64,000 nt of DNA from Bacteroidales bacterium UBA4333 (lineage in GTDB: Bacteria > Bacteroidota > Bacteroidia > Bacteroidales > Paludibacteraceae), in assembly GCA_002394335.1 (NCBI GenBank), contig DGTP01000016.1, forward strand, positions 186,001 to 250,000. Direction: 5' to 3'. The notes under the pieces were generated by a model that saw only the letters and a program-made list of their open reading frames with translations, was not told the origin of the DNA and did no database searches. Made by a program: the position numbers and the translations under genes. Numbering within the stretch: position 1 is the stretch's first letter; every line of letters starts with the position of its first letter. Below, one piece after another: positions 32,830-42,853 of this stretch.

Positions 32830-34587
32830 ATGACAACAGGAAAAGTAAAAGGTATTATCGCCAACCTCGTGACCGTGGCTGTCGATGGACCTGTAGCACA
32901 AAACGAGATTTGCTACATCTACGTTGGAGAGACCAAACTGATGGCGGAGGTGATCAAAGTCATCGGGGCCAACGTGTATGCGCAGGTTTTTGAGTCCACG
33001 CGTGGTCTTAAAGTGGGCAACAAAGTGGAGTTTACCGGCCACATGCTCGAAGTGACCCTCGGCCCCGGTCTGCTGAGCCGTAACTACGACGGCCTGCAGA
33101 ACGATCTGGACAAACTGACCGGTGTGTTCCTCAAACGCGGTGAGTACAACTTCCCGCTGGACGAGCAGAAGAAATGGGCATTCACTCCTATCGCCAAAGT
33201 GGGCGACAAGGTCGAAGCCGCTGCATGGCTCGGTGAGGTAGATGAGAACCACCAGCCGCACAAGATCATGGTGCCCTTCGTCTTTGAAGGCACTTATATC
33301 GTGAAATCGATTAAACCTGCCGGAGAATACACCATTAACGAAGTGATGGCGGTTCTGACCGATGCAGAAGGAGCCGATCATGAGGTGACCATGGTGCAGA
33401 AATGGCCCGTAAAGAAAGCGATCCTCGCTTATCGCGAGAAACCGCGTCCTTTCAAACTCCTCGAAACAGGTGTGCGTACTATCGACACCGCCAACCCGCT
33501 TTGTGAGGGTGGTACAGGTTTCATCCCCGGTCCTTTCGGTACCGGTAAGACCGTGCTTCAGCACGCTATCTCCAAACAAGCCGAGGCAGACATCGTGATC
33601 ATCGCTGCCTGCGGTGAGCGTGCCAACGAGGTTGTGGAGACCTTCACCGAGTTCCCGGAACTGGAGGATCCGCACACCGGCCGTAAGCTCATGGAGCGTA
33701 CCATCATCATCGCCAACACCTCCAACATGCCTGTGGCATCCCGTGAGGCGTCCGTCTATACCTCTATGACCATCGCAGAGTACTATCGTTCGATGGGTCT
33801 GCGTGTGCTCCTTATGGCGGACTCCACTTCCCGTTGGGCACAGGCACTCCGTGAGATGTCCAACCGTCTGGAGGAGCTGCCGGGACAGGATGCCTTCCCG
33901 ATGGACCTCTCCGCCATCATCGGTGCTTTCTACGCACGCGCAGGTTACGTGTACCTTAATAATGGTGCTACAGGATCCGTGACCTTCCTCGGTACCGTAT
34001 CCCCTGCCGGCGGTAACCTCAAGGAGCCGGTGACCGAAGGTACGAAGAAGGTGGCACGTTGTTTCTACGCTTTGGAGCAGGCACGTGCCGACCGTAAGCG
34101 TTACCCGGCTGTGAACCCCATCGACTCGTACTCCAAATATGTGGAATACCCTGAGTTTGAGGAGTATATCTCCAAACTGATTGACAAAGAGTGGCTGCCG
34201 ATGGTCAATGACATGAAGACGTATCTGCAACGCGGTAAGGAGATCCAGGAGCAGATCAACATCCTCGGTGATGACGGTGTGCCTGTTGATTACCATGAGG
34301 CGTTCTGGAAATCCGAAGTAATCGACTTCGTCATTCTCCAGCAGGATGCCTTCGATAAGATCGACGCTGTTTGTCCGTTGGAGCGCCAGCAGTACATGCT
34401 TCGCCTCGTCATGGACATCTGCAAACATGACTACGATTTCGATAACTTCCTCGACGTCATCGACTATTTCAAGCGCGTCATCAACCTCTGCAAGCAGATG
34501 AACTACTGTGAGTTCCACAGCCCGGAGTTTGAGGACTACCGCAAGAAACTCGATGCCCTTATTGCGGAGAAGCAGATAAATGCCTAA
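32830..34587 (+). CDS. atpA: V-type ATPase catalytic subunit A
   Basis: Catalytic nucleotide-binding subunit, 585 residues. The Walker A motif GPFGTGKTV is near residue 234, and EFPELEDPHTGRKLMERTIII, with the catalytic Glu region, and SRWAQALREMSNRLEELPG follow. The N-terminal beta-barrel and the non-homologous insert of A subunits are present. Ser in the usual GPFGSGKT is Thr here. Couples ATP turnover to ion movement with B, D and the membrane part I/K. Confidence 0.95.
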   Translation: MTTGKVKGIIANLVTVAVDGPVAQNEICYIYVGETKLMAEVIKVIGANVYAQVFESTRGLKVGNKVEFTGHMLEVTLGPGLLSRNYDGLQNDLDKLTGVFLKRGEYNFPLDEQKKWAFTPIAKVGDKVEAAAWLGEVDENHQPHKIMVPFVFEGTYIVKSIKPAGEYTINEVMAVLTDAEGADHEVTMVQKWPVKKAILAYREKPRPFKLLETGVRTIDTANPLCEGGTGFIPGPFGTGKTVLQHAISKQAEADIVIIAACGERANEVVETFTEFPELEDPHTGRKLMERTIIIANTSNMPVASREASVYTSMTIAEYYRSMGLRVLLMADSTSRWAQALREMSNRLEELPGQDAFPMDLSAIIGAFYARAGYVYLNNGATGSVTFLGTVSPAGGNLKEPVTEGTKKVARCFYALEQARADRKRYPAVNPIDSYSKYVEYPEFEEYISKLIDKEWLPMVNDMKTYLQRGKEIQEQINILGDDGVPVDYHEAFWKSEVIDFVILQQDAFDKIDAVCPLERQQYMLRLVMDICKHDYDFDNFLDVIDYFKRVINLCKQMNYCEFHSPEFEDYRKKLDALIAEKQINA

Positions 34588-34640
34588 ATGGCCAAATGAA
34601 CAAATAAATGACCAAATGGTAAATGTTTAAATTGTAAATG
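34586..34640 (+). repeat. Spacer repeat between atpA and atpB
   Basis: Degenerate AAATGACC / AAATGGTA / AAATTGTA units starting at the atpA stop codon. Confidence 0.65.
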
Positions 34641-34645
34641 AATTT

Positions 34646-35974
34646 ATGGCAAAAGCATTTCAAAAGATATATACGCAGATTACTGCGATTACCAAAGCCA
34701 CTTGCTCGCTGAAGGCGGAAGGAGTAGGTAACGACGAGTTGGCTACCGTGAACGGTAAGTTGGCACAGGTGGTAAAGATCATCGGTGACGAGGTGACGCT
34801 GCAGGTATTCCAGGGTACCGAGGGTATTCCTACCAACGCAGAAGTGGTGTTCCTCGGCAAAGCACCGAGTCTCAAAGTGTCCGACCAGCTCGCAGGCCGT
34901 TTCTTCAACGCCTATGGCGAGCCTATCGATGGCGGACCTGCTATTGAGGGTAAAGAGATCGAGATCGGCGGTCCTTCCGTGAACCCCGTTCGTCGTAAAC
35001 AGCCGTCAGAGCTGATTGCAACGGGTATCGCCGGTATCGACCTGAACAACACACTCGTTTCCGGACAGAAGATCCCGTTCTTCGCCGATCCGGACCAGCC
35101 GTACAACCAGGTGATGGCAAACGTGGCACTCCGTGCAGAGGCGGACAAGATCATCCTCGGCGGTATGGGTCTGACCAACGATGACTACCTCTATTTCAAG
35201 AACGTGTTCTCCAATGCCGGTGTGCTCGACCACATCGTTTCGTTCGTCAACACAACCGAGAATCCGCCTGTAGAGCGACTCCTTATTCCGGATATGGCAT
35301 TGACGGCAGCCGAGTATTTCGCTGTGGAGAAACACGAGAAAGTGCTTGTCCTCCTGACGGATATGACGCTCTACGCCGATGCGTTGGCGATTGTGTCGAA
35401 CCGTATGGACCAGATTCCTTCCAAAGACTCCATGCCGGGTTCGCTCTATTCGGATCTTGCCAAGATCTACGAGAAGGCGGTTCAGTTCCCGGAGAGTATC
35501 GGCGGCGGTTCTATCACCATCATTGCCGTGACAACCCTTTCCGGCGGCGATATTACGCATGCCATTCCGGATAACACCGGTTATATTACCGAGGGTCAGC
35601 TCTACCTCCGTCGTGACTCCGAGATCGGTAAAGTCATTGTCGATCCGTTCCGTTCGCTGAGCCGTCTGAAACAGTTGGTTGCCGGCAAGAAGACGCGCGA
35701 AGACCATCCGCAGGTGATGAACGCCGCTGTTCGTCTGTATGCCGATGCGGCTAACGCCAAGACCAAGAAAGAGAACGGTTTCGACCTCACCGATTATGAC
35801 AACCGCTGTCTGGACTTTGCACGTGACTACAGCCGCGAGATCCTTGCCATCGACGTGAATATCAATACCGTTCAGATGCTCGACGTGGCATGGACGCTCT
35901 TCGGCAAGTACTTCAAACCCGAAGAGGTGAATATCAAAGCCGCATTGGTAGAAAAATACTGGCCGAAGAATTAA
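34646..35974 (+). CDS. atpB: V-type ATPase regulatory subunit B
   Basis: Non-catalytic nucleotide-interface subunit, 442 residues. Typical blocks: FFNAYGEPIDGGP, PSELIATGIAGID, IPFFADPDQPYNQ in place of a P-loop, MTLYADALAIVSNRMDQIPSKDSMPGSLYSDL, and ITHAIPDNTGYITEGQLYL. Lies in the middle of the operon after atpA with a repeat-filled gap. Confidence 0.95.
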   Translation: MAKAFQKIYTQITAITKATCSLKAEGVGNDELATVNGKLAQVVKIIGDEVTLQVFQGTEGIPTNAEVVFLGKAPSLKVSDQLAGRFFNAYGEPIDGGPAIEGKEIEIGGPSVNPVRRKQPSELIATGIAGIDLNNTLVSGQKIPFFADPDQPYNQVMANVALRAEADKIILGGMGLTNDDYLYFKNVFSNAGVLDHIVSFVNTTENPPVERLLIPDMALTAAEYFAVEKHEKVLVLLTDMTLYADALAIVSNRMDQIPSKDSMPGSLYSDLAKIYEKAVQFPESIGGGSITIIAVTTLSGGDITHAIPDNTGYITEGQLYLRRDSEIGKVIVDPFRSLSRLKQLVAGKKTREDHPQVMNAAVRLYADAANAKTKKENGFDLTDYDNRCLDFARDYSREILAIDVNINTVQMLDVAWTLFGKYFKPEEVNIKAALVEKYWPKN

Positions 35975-35979
35975 ATACC

Positions 35980-36033
35980 CAAATGGCTAAATGAACCAAT
36001 AAATGGTAAATGGTAAATGACCAAATGGTAAAT
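35980..36033 (+). repeat. Spacer repeat between atpB and atpD
   Basis: Units of the AAATGGTA, AAATGACC and AAATGAACC type fill the gap. Confidence 0.65.
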
Positions 36034-36037
36034 TAAA

Positions 36038-36661
36038 ATGGCTATAACTTATCAGTTTAATAAAACATCGCTGCAGGGTCTGGAGAAGGATCTGAAGATG
36101 CGGCAGCGGACACTCCCTACGCTCCAAAGCAAGGAGACAGCGCTTCGTCTGGAAGTCAAGAAGGCGAAGAAAGAGCTGGAAGAACTGGACGAGGAAGTGA
36201 ACCGCCGTATTAAGGATTACGACCAGATGTTGGCTCTCTGGGGAGAGTTTGACACCTCGCTCATCCATGTGGACGACGTGCGTATGTCGGTCAAGAAGAT
36301 TGCCGGTGTACGTGTGCCTGTCTTGGACGAGGTGGTCTATTCCACCAAGGAGTTCTCGCTCTTCTCCTCCCCGAAATGGTTTGCCGACGGGTTCGAGCAG
36401 ATCAAAGCGATAGCGGATGTAGGTATCCGTCAGGAGTTTGTACGCCGCAAGGTGGACCTGTTGGAATACGCGCGTAAGAAAACGACGCAGAAGGTCAACC
36501 TCTTCGAGAAAGTACAGATTCCTGGTTATCAGGATGCTATCCGTAAGATCAAACGCTTCATGGAGGACGAGGAGAACCTCTCCAAATCCAGCCAGAAGAT
36601 CGTCAAGTCCAAACGCGAGGCGGAAGCCCGCGCGGAAGAGGAAAGGAGGGCACAAGCATGA
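36038..36661 (+). CDS. atpD: V-type ATPase subunit D
   Basis: Central rotor shaft subunit, 207 residues, forming a long antiparallel coiled coil: N-terminal FNKTSLQGLEKDLKMRQRTL and TALRLEVKKAKKELEELDEEV helices, and a C-terminal VNLFEKVQIPGYQDAIRKIKRFMEDEEN helix, the family hallmark. The stop overlaps the start of subunit I. Confidence 0.92.
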   Translation: MAITYQFNKTSLQGLEKDLKMRQRTLPTLQSKETALRLEVKKAKKELEELDEEVNRRIKDYDQMLALWGEFDTSLIHVDDVRMSVKKIAGVRVPVLDEVVYSTKEFSLFSSPKWFADGFEQIKAIADVGIRQEFVRRKVDLLEYARKKTTQKVNLFEKVQIPGYQDAIRKIKRFMEDEENLSKSSQKIVKSKREAEARAEEERRAQA

Positions 36662-38442
36662 TTACACAAATGAAGAAATACACCTTCTTGGTGTTCCATC
36701 GTGATTACGAACCTTTCTTGACCCAATTGCGCGACCTTGGGGTAGTACATATTACTCAGAAAGCGGCCGGTCTCATGGAGAACGATGAGGCGCTTCAGGC
36801 TGCGTTGCAGCACGAAGATGAACTCCGCCGTCTGCTCAAGCAGGGTGCGCCGGACCAGTTGATCCAAGAGCGCGCAGCGGTTGAGCAACGCATCGCAGAT
36901 GCCAAGGCCGCTATGGAGCAAGCATCGGTGTGGGGCGAGTTCGATGCAGAACGCATTGAGGCTTTGAAAGAGGCTGGATATACGCTCCGTTTCTTCTCCT
37001 GCGGCGCAAGCGCTTATCAGGAGGAGTGGGGTATTAAAGTCTCGGAGAAAGAGGGAAAGACCTATTTCGTACAAGTCATCGCAGACGGTGCAAACAACGA
37101 AAACTACGGGGACTACGAAAACTACGCAACGCCGTTGCCGCAACCGGAGAAGTCCGCTTCTCAATGGCAAGTGGAGATAGAAAACCTGAAAGGGCTTTTA
37201 GCTGCCGCTAACGGCCGCATTGAGGCTTGGCGACTGGCGAATATGGAGAAACTGCAAGCCGAACTCAAAGAGGCACGTCAGCAGATAGACTGGACCCGTG
37301 TTCATCTCTCTACCGACAAACTCGCCGAGGGAGCGCTCTGTCTCTTCGAGGGCTTCTGCCCGATAGACAAAGAGAAGGAACTGAATGCCCTGCTGGCGAA
37401 AGCGGAGGTCTATTACGAGGAGACCGATCCCGAGAAGGAAGACGCTACGCCTATCCAGTTGCACAACAACTGGTTTGTGAAGCTCTTCGAGCCGCTGACC
37501 GGCATGTACGGCTGGCCGAACTACAATGAGTTTGACCCGACACCGATCCTCGGTCCGTTCTTCTTGTTGTTCTTCGCCCTCTGTATCGGCGATGCCGGTT
37601 ACGGTATTATGCTGACGCTCATCGGGTATCTTATTTACAAGGACAAACTGAAGATCGAGATGTTCGAGGGTCTGGGAGGAATTATCATGGCGCTGGGCGT
37701 TGGTTCTACCGTCATCGGTTACCTCATGGGCGGTTTCTTCGGCATTGATCTCTTCCGCGCTGCCTGGTTCCCGGAGTGGGCGAAAGCACCTATGTTCAAC
37801 AATCTGGGCGTGGACGGCAAGATAGGCGAGTACGATGTGATGATGGTATTGACTATCCTCATCGGTGTGGTTCACCTGATTTTGGCAATGACCATCAAAG
37901 CCATCACATATACCAAACGCGACGGGTTCAAGGCTACTGTCTCTACCTGGGGATGGCTGTTGCTTATCGTGGGCGGTATATGCACGGCGATCGTAGCTAT
38001 GCTCTTCTCGCTGCCGACTGAGATCGTCAAATGGACGCTCATCGGTATCGGCGGTGTCTCCGCATTGGGTATCTTCGTGTTCAACACGCCGGGACGTAAT
38101 CCGCTGATTAATATCGGCGCAGGTCTCTGGGATACCTACGGAATGACCACCGGTCTGTTAGGCGACGTGCTGTCATATATCCGTCTGTACGCCCTTGGCT
38201 TGGCGGGCGGTATGTTAGGCGCAGCTTTCAACCAACTGGGCACACTAGTGCTCGGCGAGAACCCGAATGTAGGTACCTGGATAGGCTTTATCCTGATTGT
38301 GACTTTCGGTCATGTGCTTAACCTGCTGATGGCTTGCCTCGGCGCGTTTGTACACCCGCTGCGTCTGTCGTTCGTGGAGTATTTCAAGAACGCCGGTTAT
38401 GAGGGAAACGGAAAATTATATCAACCCTTTAAGAAAGTGTAA
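36658..38442 (+). CDS. atpI: V-type ATPase membrane subunit I (a subunit)
   Basis: Stator subunit of 594 residues. The N-terminal half is cytosolic and coiled; the C-terminal half has about seven to eight helices with the ion half-channel. Signatures include FFLLFFALCIGDAGYGIMLT, GGFFGIDLF, LGDVLSYIRLYALGLAGGM with the essential Arg, and LMACLGAFVHPLRLSFVEYFKN. A second ATG at 36670 is possible. Ends 70 bp before subunit K. Confidence 0.93.
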   Translation: MITQMKKYTFLVFHRDYEPFLTQLRDLGVVHITQKAAGLMENDEALQAALQHEDELRRLLKQGAPDQLIQERAAVEQRIADAKAAMEQASVWGEFDAERIEALKEAGYTLRFFSCGASAYQEEWGIKVSEKEGKTYFVQVIADGANNENYGDYENYATPLPQPEKSASQWQVEIENLKGLLAAANGRIEAWRLANMEKLQAELKEARQQIDWTRVHLSTDKLAEGALCLFEGFCPIDKEKELNALLAKAEVYYEETDPEKEDATPIQLHNNWFVKLFEPLTGMYGWPNYNEFDPTPILGPFFLLFFALCIGDAGYGIMLTLIGYLIYKDKLKIEMFEGLGGIIMALGVGSTVIGYLMGGFFGIDLFRAAWFPEWAKAPMFNNLGVDGKIGEYDVMMVLTILIGVVHLILAMTIKAITYTKRDGFKATVSTWGWLLLIVGGICTAIVAMLFSLPTEIVKWTLIGIGGVSALGIFVFNTPGRNPLINIGAGLWDTYGMTTGLLGDVLSYIRLYALGLAGGMLGAAFNQLGTLVLGENPNVGTWIGFILIVTFGHVLNLLMACLGAFVHPLRLSFVEYFKNAGYEGNGKLYQPFKKV

Positions 38443-38446
38443 TTTA

Positions 38447-38466
38447 CGTAGTTTGCGTAAACTACG
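38447..38466 (+). promoter_or_regulatory. Hairpin between subunits I and K
   Basis: Inverted repeat CGTAGTTT, loop GCGT, AAACTACG, directly after the atpI stop and about 45 nt before atpK. It could protect or process the mRNA so that the multi-copy K subunit is made in excess. Confidence 0.55.
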
Positions 38467-38506
38467 AAAAACAACGAAATAAACATTAAAAATTTAAAAT
38501 CAATAA

Positions 38507-38929
<423 letters not shown>

Positions 38930-38945
38930 ACAAGAGCACCATCTG

Positions 38946-38986
38946 ACGATTAAGGGGACGGCCTTTTGGGCTGTCCCCTTAATCGT
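38946..38986. terminator. Strong bidirectional hairpin after the V-ATPase operon
   Basis: An 18-bp stem (ACGATTAAGGGGACGGCC, loop TTTTG, matching arm) with one G-T pair. No T run follows. It separates atpK from the convergent Na+/phosphate cotransporter gene. Confidence 0.85.
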
Positions 38987-39013
38987 TAGGTATATAGTTC
39001 CAAAATAAAAAAC

Positions 39014-40720
39014 TTATTTGTCGTGCTTGTGCTCATAGACGGCTTCATCTACATTGATAATATAATCAGCCATCTTTTCGATCTCAAGAATAATATCCAT
39101 GTAGTTTACTCCGGTAGAATAATCGTAAACATGCTCTGTTATATCTTGCATGTTTCGTGTCTTCAGTTCGTCGCGGAGATGATTGATTTCATTTTCCAGA
39201 TTGGTCATCTCTGCAAACTCATCTTCGCTTATTCTGTTGTGCTCTAATGCCTCTACCATCTTTTTCTCAGCCTCGGTCACTAACTGGAGCATTGTTTCCA
39301 CATTATTCTCCTGCGCTTCATTGAAAAGCACTTTCTGGTCATGCTTGTGGCGGATATGGCGTGACAGGTTATAATTGGCATCTCCTACCGATTCCAATTC
39401 ACTTACGATACGAAGCATCTTATGTACCTCACGCTTTGAGAGATCCGAAAGCCTTCCGTCTGCTACTTTGTTGAGGTATTGCGCTATTTCGTATTCCATG
39501 CGGTCGCAAATACCTTCATACTTCTCTATTCGGGAGAAGATTTTGGTAAACTGTGTATCGTCTTTTTCTTCATATAAATCATGAATCATGCCTACCATCC
39601 GCTGGGTACGTACCGCAAAGAGGTGTATCTCTTTCCATGCTTGCAGAATAGAGAGTTCTGAAGTGGACATAAGCCCGGCAGAAATAAATTGCAATTGGCT
39701 CTCAGAATCTTTCTTCTCCGGCTTGGAAGGTAGCAGATAAGTTACCAACCGTTCAATCAGAGGAATAAACCATACAAGGATACATGTATTGGCAACATTG
39801 AATATCGTGTGGAAGGTAGCTAAGACGGCATTTGTCTTGTCAGGAGATACTTCGGAGGGTTCTCCCGGAGTGAACTCAACTCCCCATAGACTGCAAATGA
39901 CTGACACAAAAGGACGAAGTACGCACATTACCCAAACCACTCCAAAGAAATTGGACACAAAGTGCGCCAAAGCTGCACGGCGTGCCATCGTAGAAGCGGA
40001 AAACGCTGCCACATTGGCTGTTATGGTAGTTCCCAAGTTCTCGCCCAAGATGAGGGCAATACCCATGTCAATGGGCAGAACGTGTGTGGAACAGAGGGTC
40101 ATGGTAATAGCCATAATCGCCGCCGAAGACTGGACGGAGAATGTCAGAATGGCGCCTATCAACAGATATAGAAAATAACTCCCGTACCCCCAGGAAGAAG
40201 TGGCGATAAAGAAATTACGCACAGACTCCATTTCATCCAGATGCATCTCTGTGGCATTAATCTTAAGAGTTGTAAGTCCCAAAAACAACAATGACAATCC
40301 TATGAAAAAGTCGCCAAGCGTCGCATTCTTCTTGGTGTAGATGAGCGCTACTGCCATCAAAATCATTGTGTAGATCACCAGACGGAGATCAAACGATCCT
40401 CCTCCCAGAACCATAATCCACGCGGTGAATGTAGTTCCGATGTGCGCACCCATAATGACAGAAATCGCTTGCGCAAGAGACAAAATCCCGGCAGAAACGA
40501 AACTAACCGTCATTACCGATGTGGCGGTAGAGGATTGAACAGCTGCTGTGATAAAAGCACCGGTTAATACGCCCGTAAAGCGATTGGTAGTCATTGTGCC
40601 AAGCACATTACTCAACTTGCTTCCTGCCATTTTCTGCAGGCTCTCGCTCATGACTTTCAGTCCGTACATGAGCATCGCTACGGAACCGATTAACGTAATA
40701 ATCTGTAGTAGAAGGGACAT
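39014..40720 (-). CDS. Na+/phosphate cotransporter with PhoU-like tail
   Basis: Inner-membrane transporter of 568 residues. The two inverted Na/Pi repeats show the QSS motifs AAVQSSTATSVM and FSVQSSAAIMAI plus GAHIGTTFTAW and GENLGTTITA. After about residue 340 follows a helical PhoU-like domain (YEEKDDTQFTKIFSRIEKYEG onward). Uses the Na+ gradient to import phosphate or related anions. It lies beside a Na+-type V-ATPase and just downstream of the GH13 gene on the same strand. Confidence 0.92.
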   Translation of the reverse strand: MSLLLQIITLIGSVAMLMYGLKVMSESLQKMAGSKLSNVLGTMTTNRFTGVLTGAFITAAVQSSTATSVMTVSFVSAGILSLAQAISVIMGAHIGTTFTAWIMVLGGGSFDLRLVIYTMILMAVALIYTKKNATLGDFFIGLSLLFLGLTTLKINATEMHLDEMESVRNFFIATSSWGYGSYFLYLLIGAILTFSVQSSAAIMAITMTLCSTHVLPIDMGIALILGENLGTTITANVAAFSASTMARRAALAHFVSNFFGVVWVMCVLRPFVSVICSLWGVEFTPGEPSEVSPDKTNAVLATFHTIFNVANTCILVWFIPLIERLVTYLLPSKPEKKDSESQLQFISAGLMSTSELSILQAWKEIHLFAVRTQRMVGMIHDLYEEKDDTQFTKIFSRIEKYEGICDRMEYEIAQYLNKVADGRLSDLSKREVHKMLRIVSELESVGDANYNLSRHIRHKHDQKVLFNEAQENNVETMLQLVTEAEKKMVEALEHNRISEDEFAEMTNLENEINHLRDELKTRNMQDITEHVYDYSTGVNYMDIILEIEKMADYIINVDEAVYEHKHDK

Positions 40721-40722
40721 AA

Positions 40723-42759
40723 TTAGTCGATTATGTAAGATAGATTTTGTTTGTCTATGGTAACTGTAACAACCTTACCCATATACACACGGCAGAAACG
40801 CCATGTGTTCTCATCGCATTGGAGAGGGATATAGTCGCCATATATCAATGGAAGCGATTTACGGCGCATATGTATTAACACCTCTATACGGTTTCTGAAT
40901 GCTAATTGGGCAGAATCGAGATCATCAAAATGCATCATCAGTCTGTTGTCAGGATCATTAGCTCCGGTCTCTGCGAACTCATCCCCCTGATAGATACACG
41001 GAACTCCCGGCAAAGTGAGATTGATGACCTCCAAAAGAAGCGAACGTTCATATCCTTTGAGAGTGTCTTTCATACCTACTTCACGGGTCCAACCGGCTTC
41101 TTTGCCGTCTTCGTCAAAATCAATAGCTTCTCCTGCCAATGATGCAAAACGGATTTGATCATGATTACCGGAAATGTTTCCCATTGTGTGATGGGCACCA
41201 TATGTCGCAAGAGAAGTGGCTACTGCATCTGCCACTTCAGCAAAGCTCTTGCGGTCGCAGAGCGCTTCACGAAGAGTGAAATACACATTAAAATCAAACT
41301 GCGCATTCAACATTCCTGTTTTGACATATGTGCTAATCAGTTCCGGAGAACCGTAAGTCTCGCCTATCATCCAAAGCGAACGCCCCGGAAAACGGGTGGC
41401 AATCTTCTGTCCCAATAACCGCCAATATCCCTCCGGTATATGCTTGCATGCATCGTGGCGGAATCCGTCCAGTTCAAAATTCTCCAGCCAGTATAGTGCA
41501 GAATCTGTCATTGGTTGACACACCTCCGGGCGTTCCAGATCGAGGGTGGGGATGTGGGTGTCAAACCAAGTAGTGAGTCTGGCTTCGTCCCACAATTCAA
41601 AATTACGTCTTCCGTCCGGTAAAAGCGAATCTGTATGCCAATCAGGGTGCTCCTTGAGAGTCGGCGAATTGATATGCATGTGGTTGGCTACATAATCCTG
41701 AATTACATTGATATTATGCTTGTGTGCGGAACGGATCATCTGGCGGAACTCCTTGTCCGAGCCGAAGCGATAGTCCAGCTTGGTTGCATAAATAGGCCAA
41801 TAGCCATGATACCCGGAGAACTTGGTATAGGTCTTTGTCGAGTCGTATTTGTTACCGTTCTTAAAAGTGTATTTTCCCCAAGCATCTTCAGGATTCTGTG
41901 TCACGGGGCTTATCCAGATGGTATTGATGCCCAGCGAGTCAAAATACCCCAACTCGATTTTTTGGGTTATGCCGGCAAAATCACCTCCTTGATAATCTAC
42001 TATATCCAACACTTCAGGAGAGGACATTTTCCAGTCATTGGCAGAGTTTCCATTGCAGAAACGGTCAATCATCAGCGAATAGAGCACTTGGGCTTGTTGA
42101 TCATGCCGGGTGAGTTCATTTGCATCCATCACAACCTCTCCGTCTTGTAGCGGGATCAAAAGGTCATTGAGCAAAGTGTCTGCTGTTTCTGCATATACGC
42201 GTATATATGCTCTGCCTTTGGCGCATTGCTGTACCGCTTTACTGGAGCGGATATCCAGTTTCCAACTGCCATCGGGCGTGTCTTCCCATGCAGACTCTTC
42301 TATCGGCATATTCTGTACAAAAGCAGTGAGAGCAATCTCTCCCTTCATTTGATGGAAAAGACCAATATTGATTTTGCCATCTTCGTATCCCAACGAGATG
42401 AGGTTCTGCTTCACCGGCTTGGCAGGCAAAACAGGAATGGCAATAATCTGTTCTCCCTGACTCAGCATCAGCGATTGGATCGACCGGCTGGGGTTGACTA
42501 CATCTATTGACTCTATATACGTATCTTCACCCTTGATCTTCACCCATGGTAGGTTCTCGTTCTGCTGCCACTCGATTTGTGCCCAGATAGCACTATCGGC
42601 AGCCAAAAGGGGCAAATAGTCAGTGAGCACAATGTGGGCAGTGTCAGAGAACATTCGAACGGGCATAATCGGATCACCCGAAGCGATTTGCTCTACGGGC
42701 GACTTAGTGCATGCCAAAAGCGCGCAAGAAGCACAAAAAAGAAGAAAAGCCTTTTTCAT
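40723..42759 (-). CDS. GH13 alpha-amylase-family lipoprotein
   Basis: Surface or periplasmic glycoside hydrolase for alpha-glucans. Signal MKKAFLLFCASCALLAC with lipid Cys17; residues 20-215 form beta-sandwich domains likely to bind starch; the barrel follows. Catalytic residues are in GFRHDACKH (nucleophile Asp, near 433), IGETYG (acid/base Glu, near 463) and GNHDQIR (Asp, near 532). The layout fits neopullulanase or cyclomaltodextrinase types such as SusA. Divergent from the peptidase gene through overlapping promoters. Confidence 0.92.
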   Translation of the reverse strand: MKKAFLLFCASCALLACTKSPVEQIASGDPIMPVRMFSDTAHIVLTDYLPLLAADSAIWAQIEWQQNENLPWVKIKGEDTYIESIDVVNPSRSIQSLMLSQGEQIIAIPVLPAKPVKQNLISLGYEDGKINIGLFHQMKGEIALTAFVQNMPIEESAWEDTPDGSWKLDIRSSKAVQQCAKGRAYIRVYAETADTLLNDLLIPLQDGEVVMDANELTRHDQQAQVLYSLMIDRFCNGNSANDWKMSSPEVLDIVDYQGGDFAGITQKIELGYFDSLGINTIWISPVTQNPEDAWGKYTFKNGNKYDSTKTYTKFSGYHGYWPIYATKLDYRFGSDKEFRQMIRSAHKHNINVIQDYVANHMHINSPTLKEHPDWHTDSLLPDGRRNFELWDEARLTTWFDTHIPTLDLERPEVCQPMTDSALYWLENFELDGFRHDACKHIPEGYWRLLGQKIATRFPGRSLWMIGETYGSPELISTYVKTGMLNAQFDFNVYFTLREALCDRKSFAEVADAVATSLATYGAHHTMGNISGNHDQIRFASLAGEAIDFDEDGKEAGWTREVGMKDTLKGYERSLLLEVINLTLPGVPCIYQGDEFAETGANDPDNRLMMHFDDLDSAQLAFRNRIEVLIHMRRKSLPLIYGDYIPLQCDENTWRFCRVYMGKVVTVTIDKQNLSYIID

Positions 42760-42784
42760 TACTCAATGTTTTTATATATTTGGG

Positions 42785-42836
42785 TGCAAAGATACAATTT
42801 TTTTTGTATATTTCCAAAAAAATGTGTAACTTTGTG
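42785..42836. promoter_or_regulatory. Overlapping divergent promoters, GH13 and peptidase
   Basis: Minus strand: -33 TTTG (42815-42818), 20-nt spacer, -7 TATCTTTGCA (42785-42794). Plus strand: -33 TTTG (42803-42806), 20-nt spacer, -7 TAACTTTGTG (42827-42836). Confidence 0.8.
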
Positions 42837-42853
42837 CAAAATTTTTGGAGATT

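Noticed and set aside
32776..34518. A 580-codon open frame on the minus strand opposite atpA
   Set aside because: It is an antisense shadow of the conserved atpA frame, with His-rich low-quality sequence and no family motif.
42845..42853. TTG start for the M20 peptidase
   Set aside because: An ATG three codons later fits better after the promoter leader.
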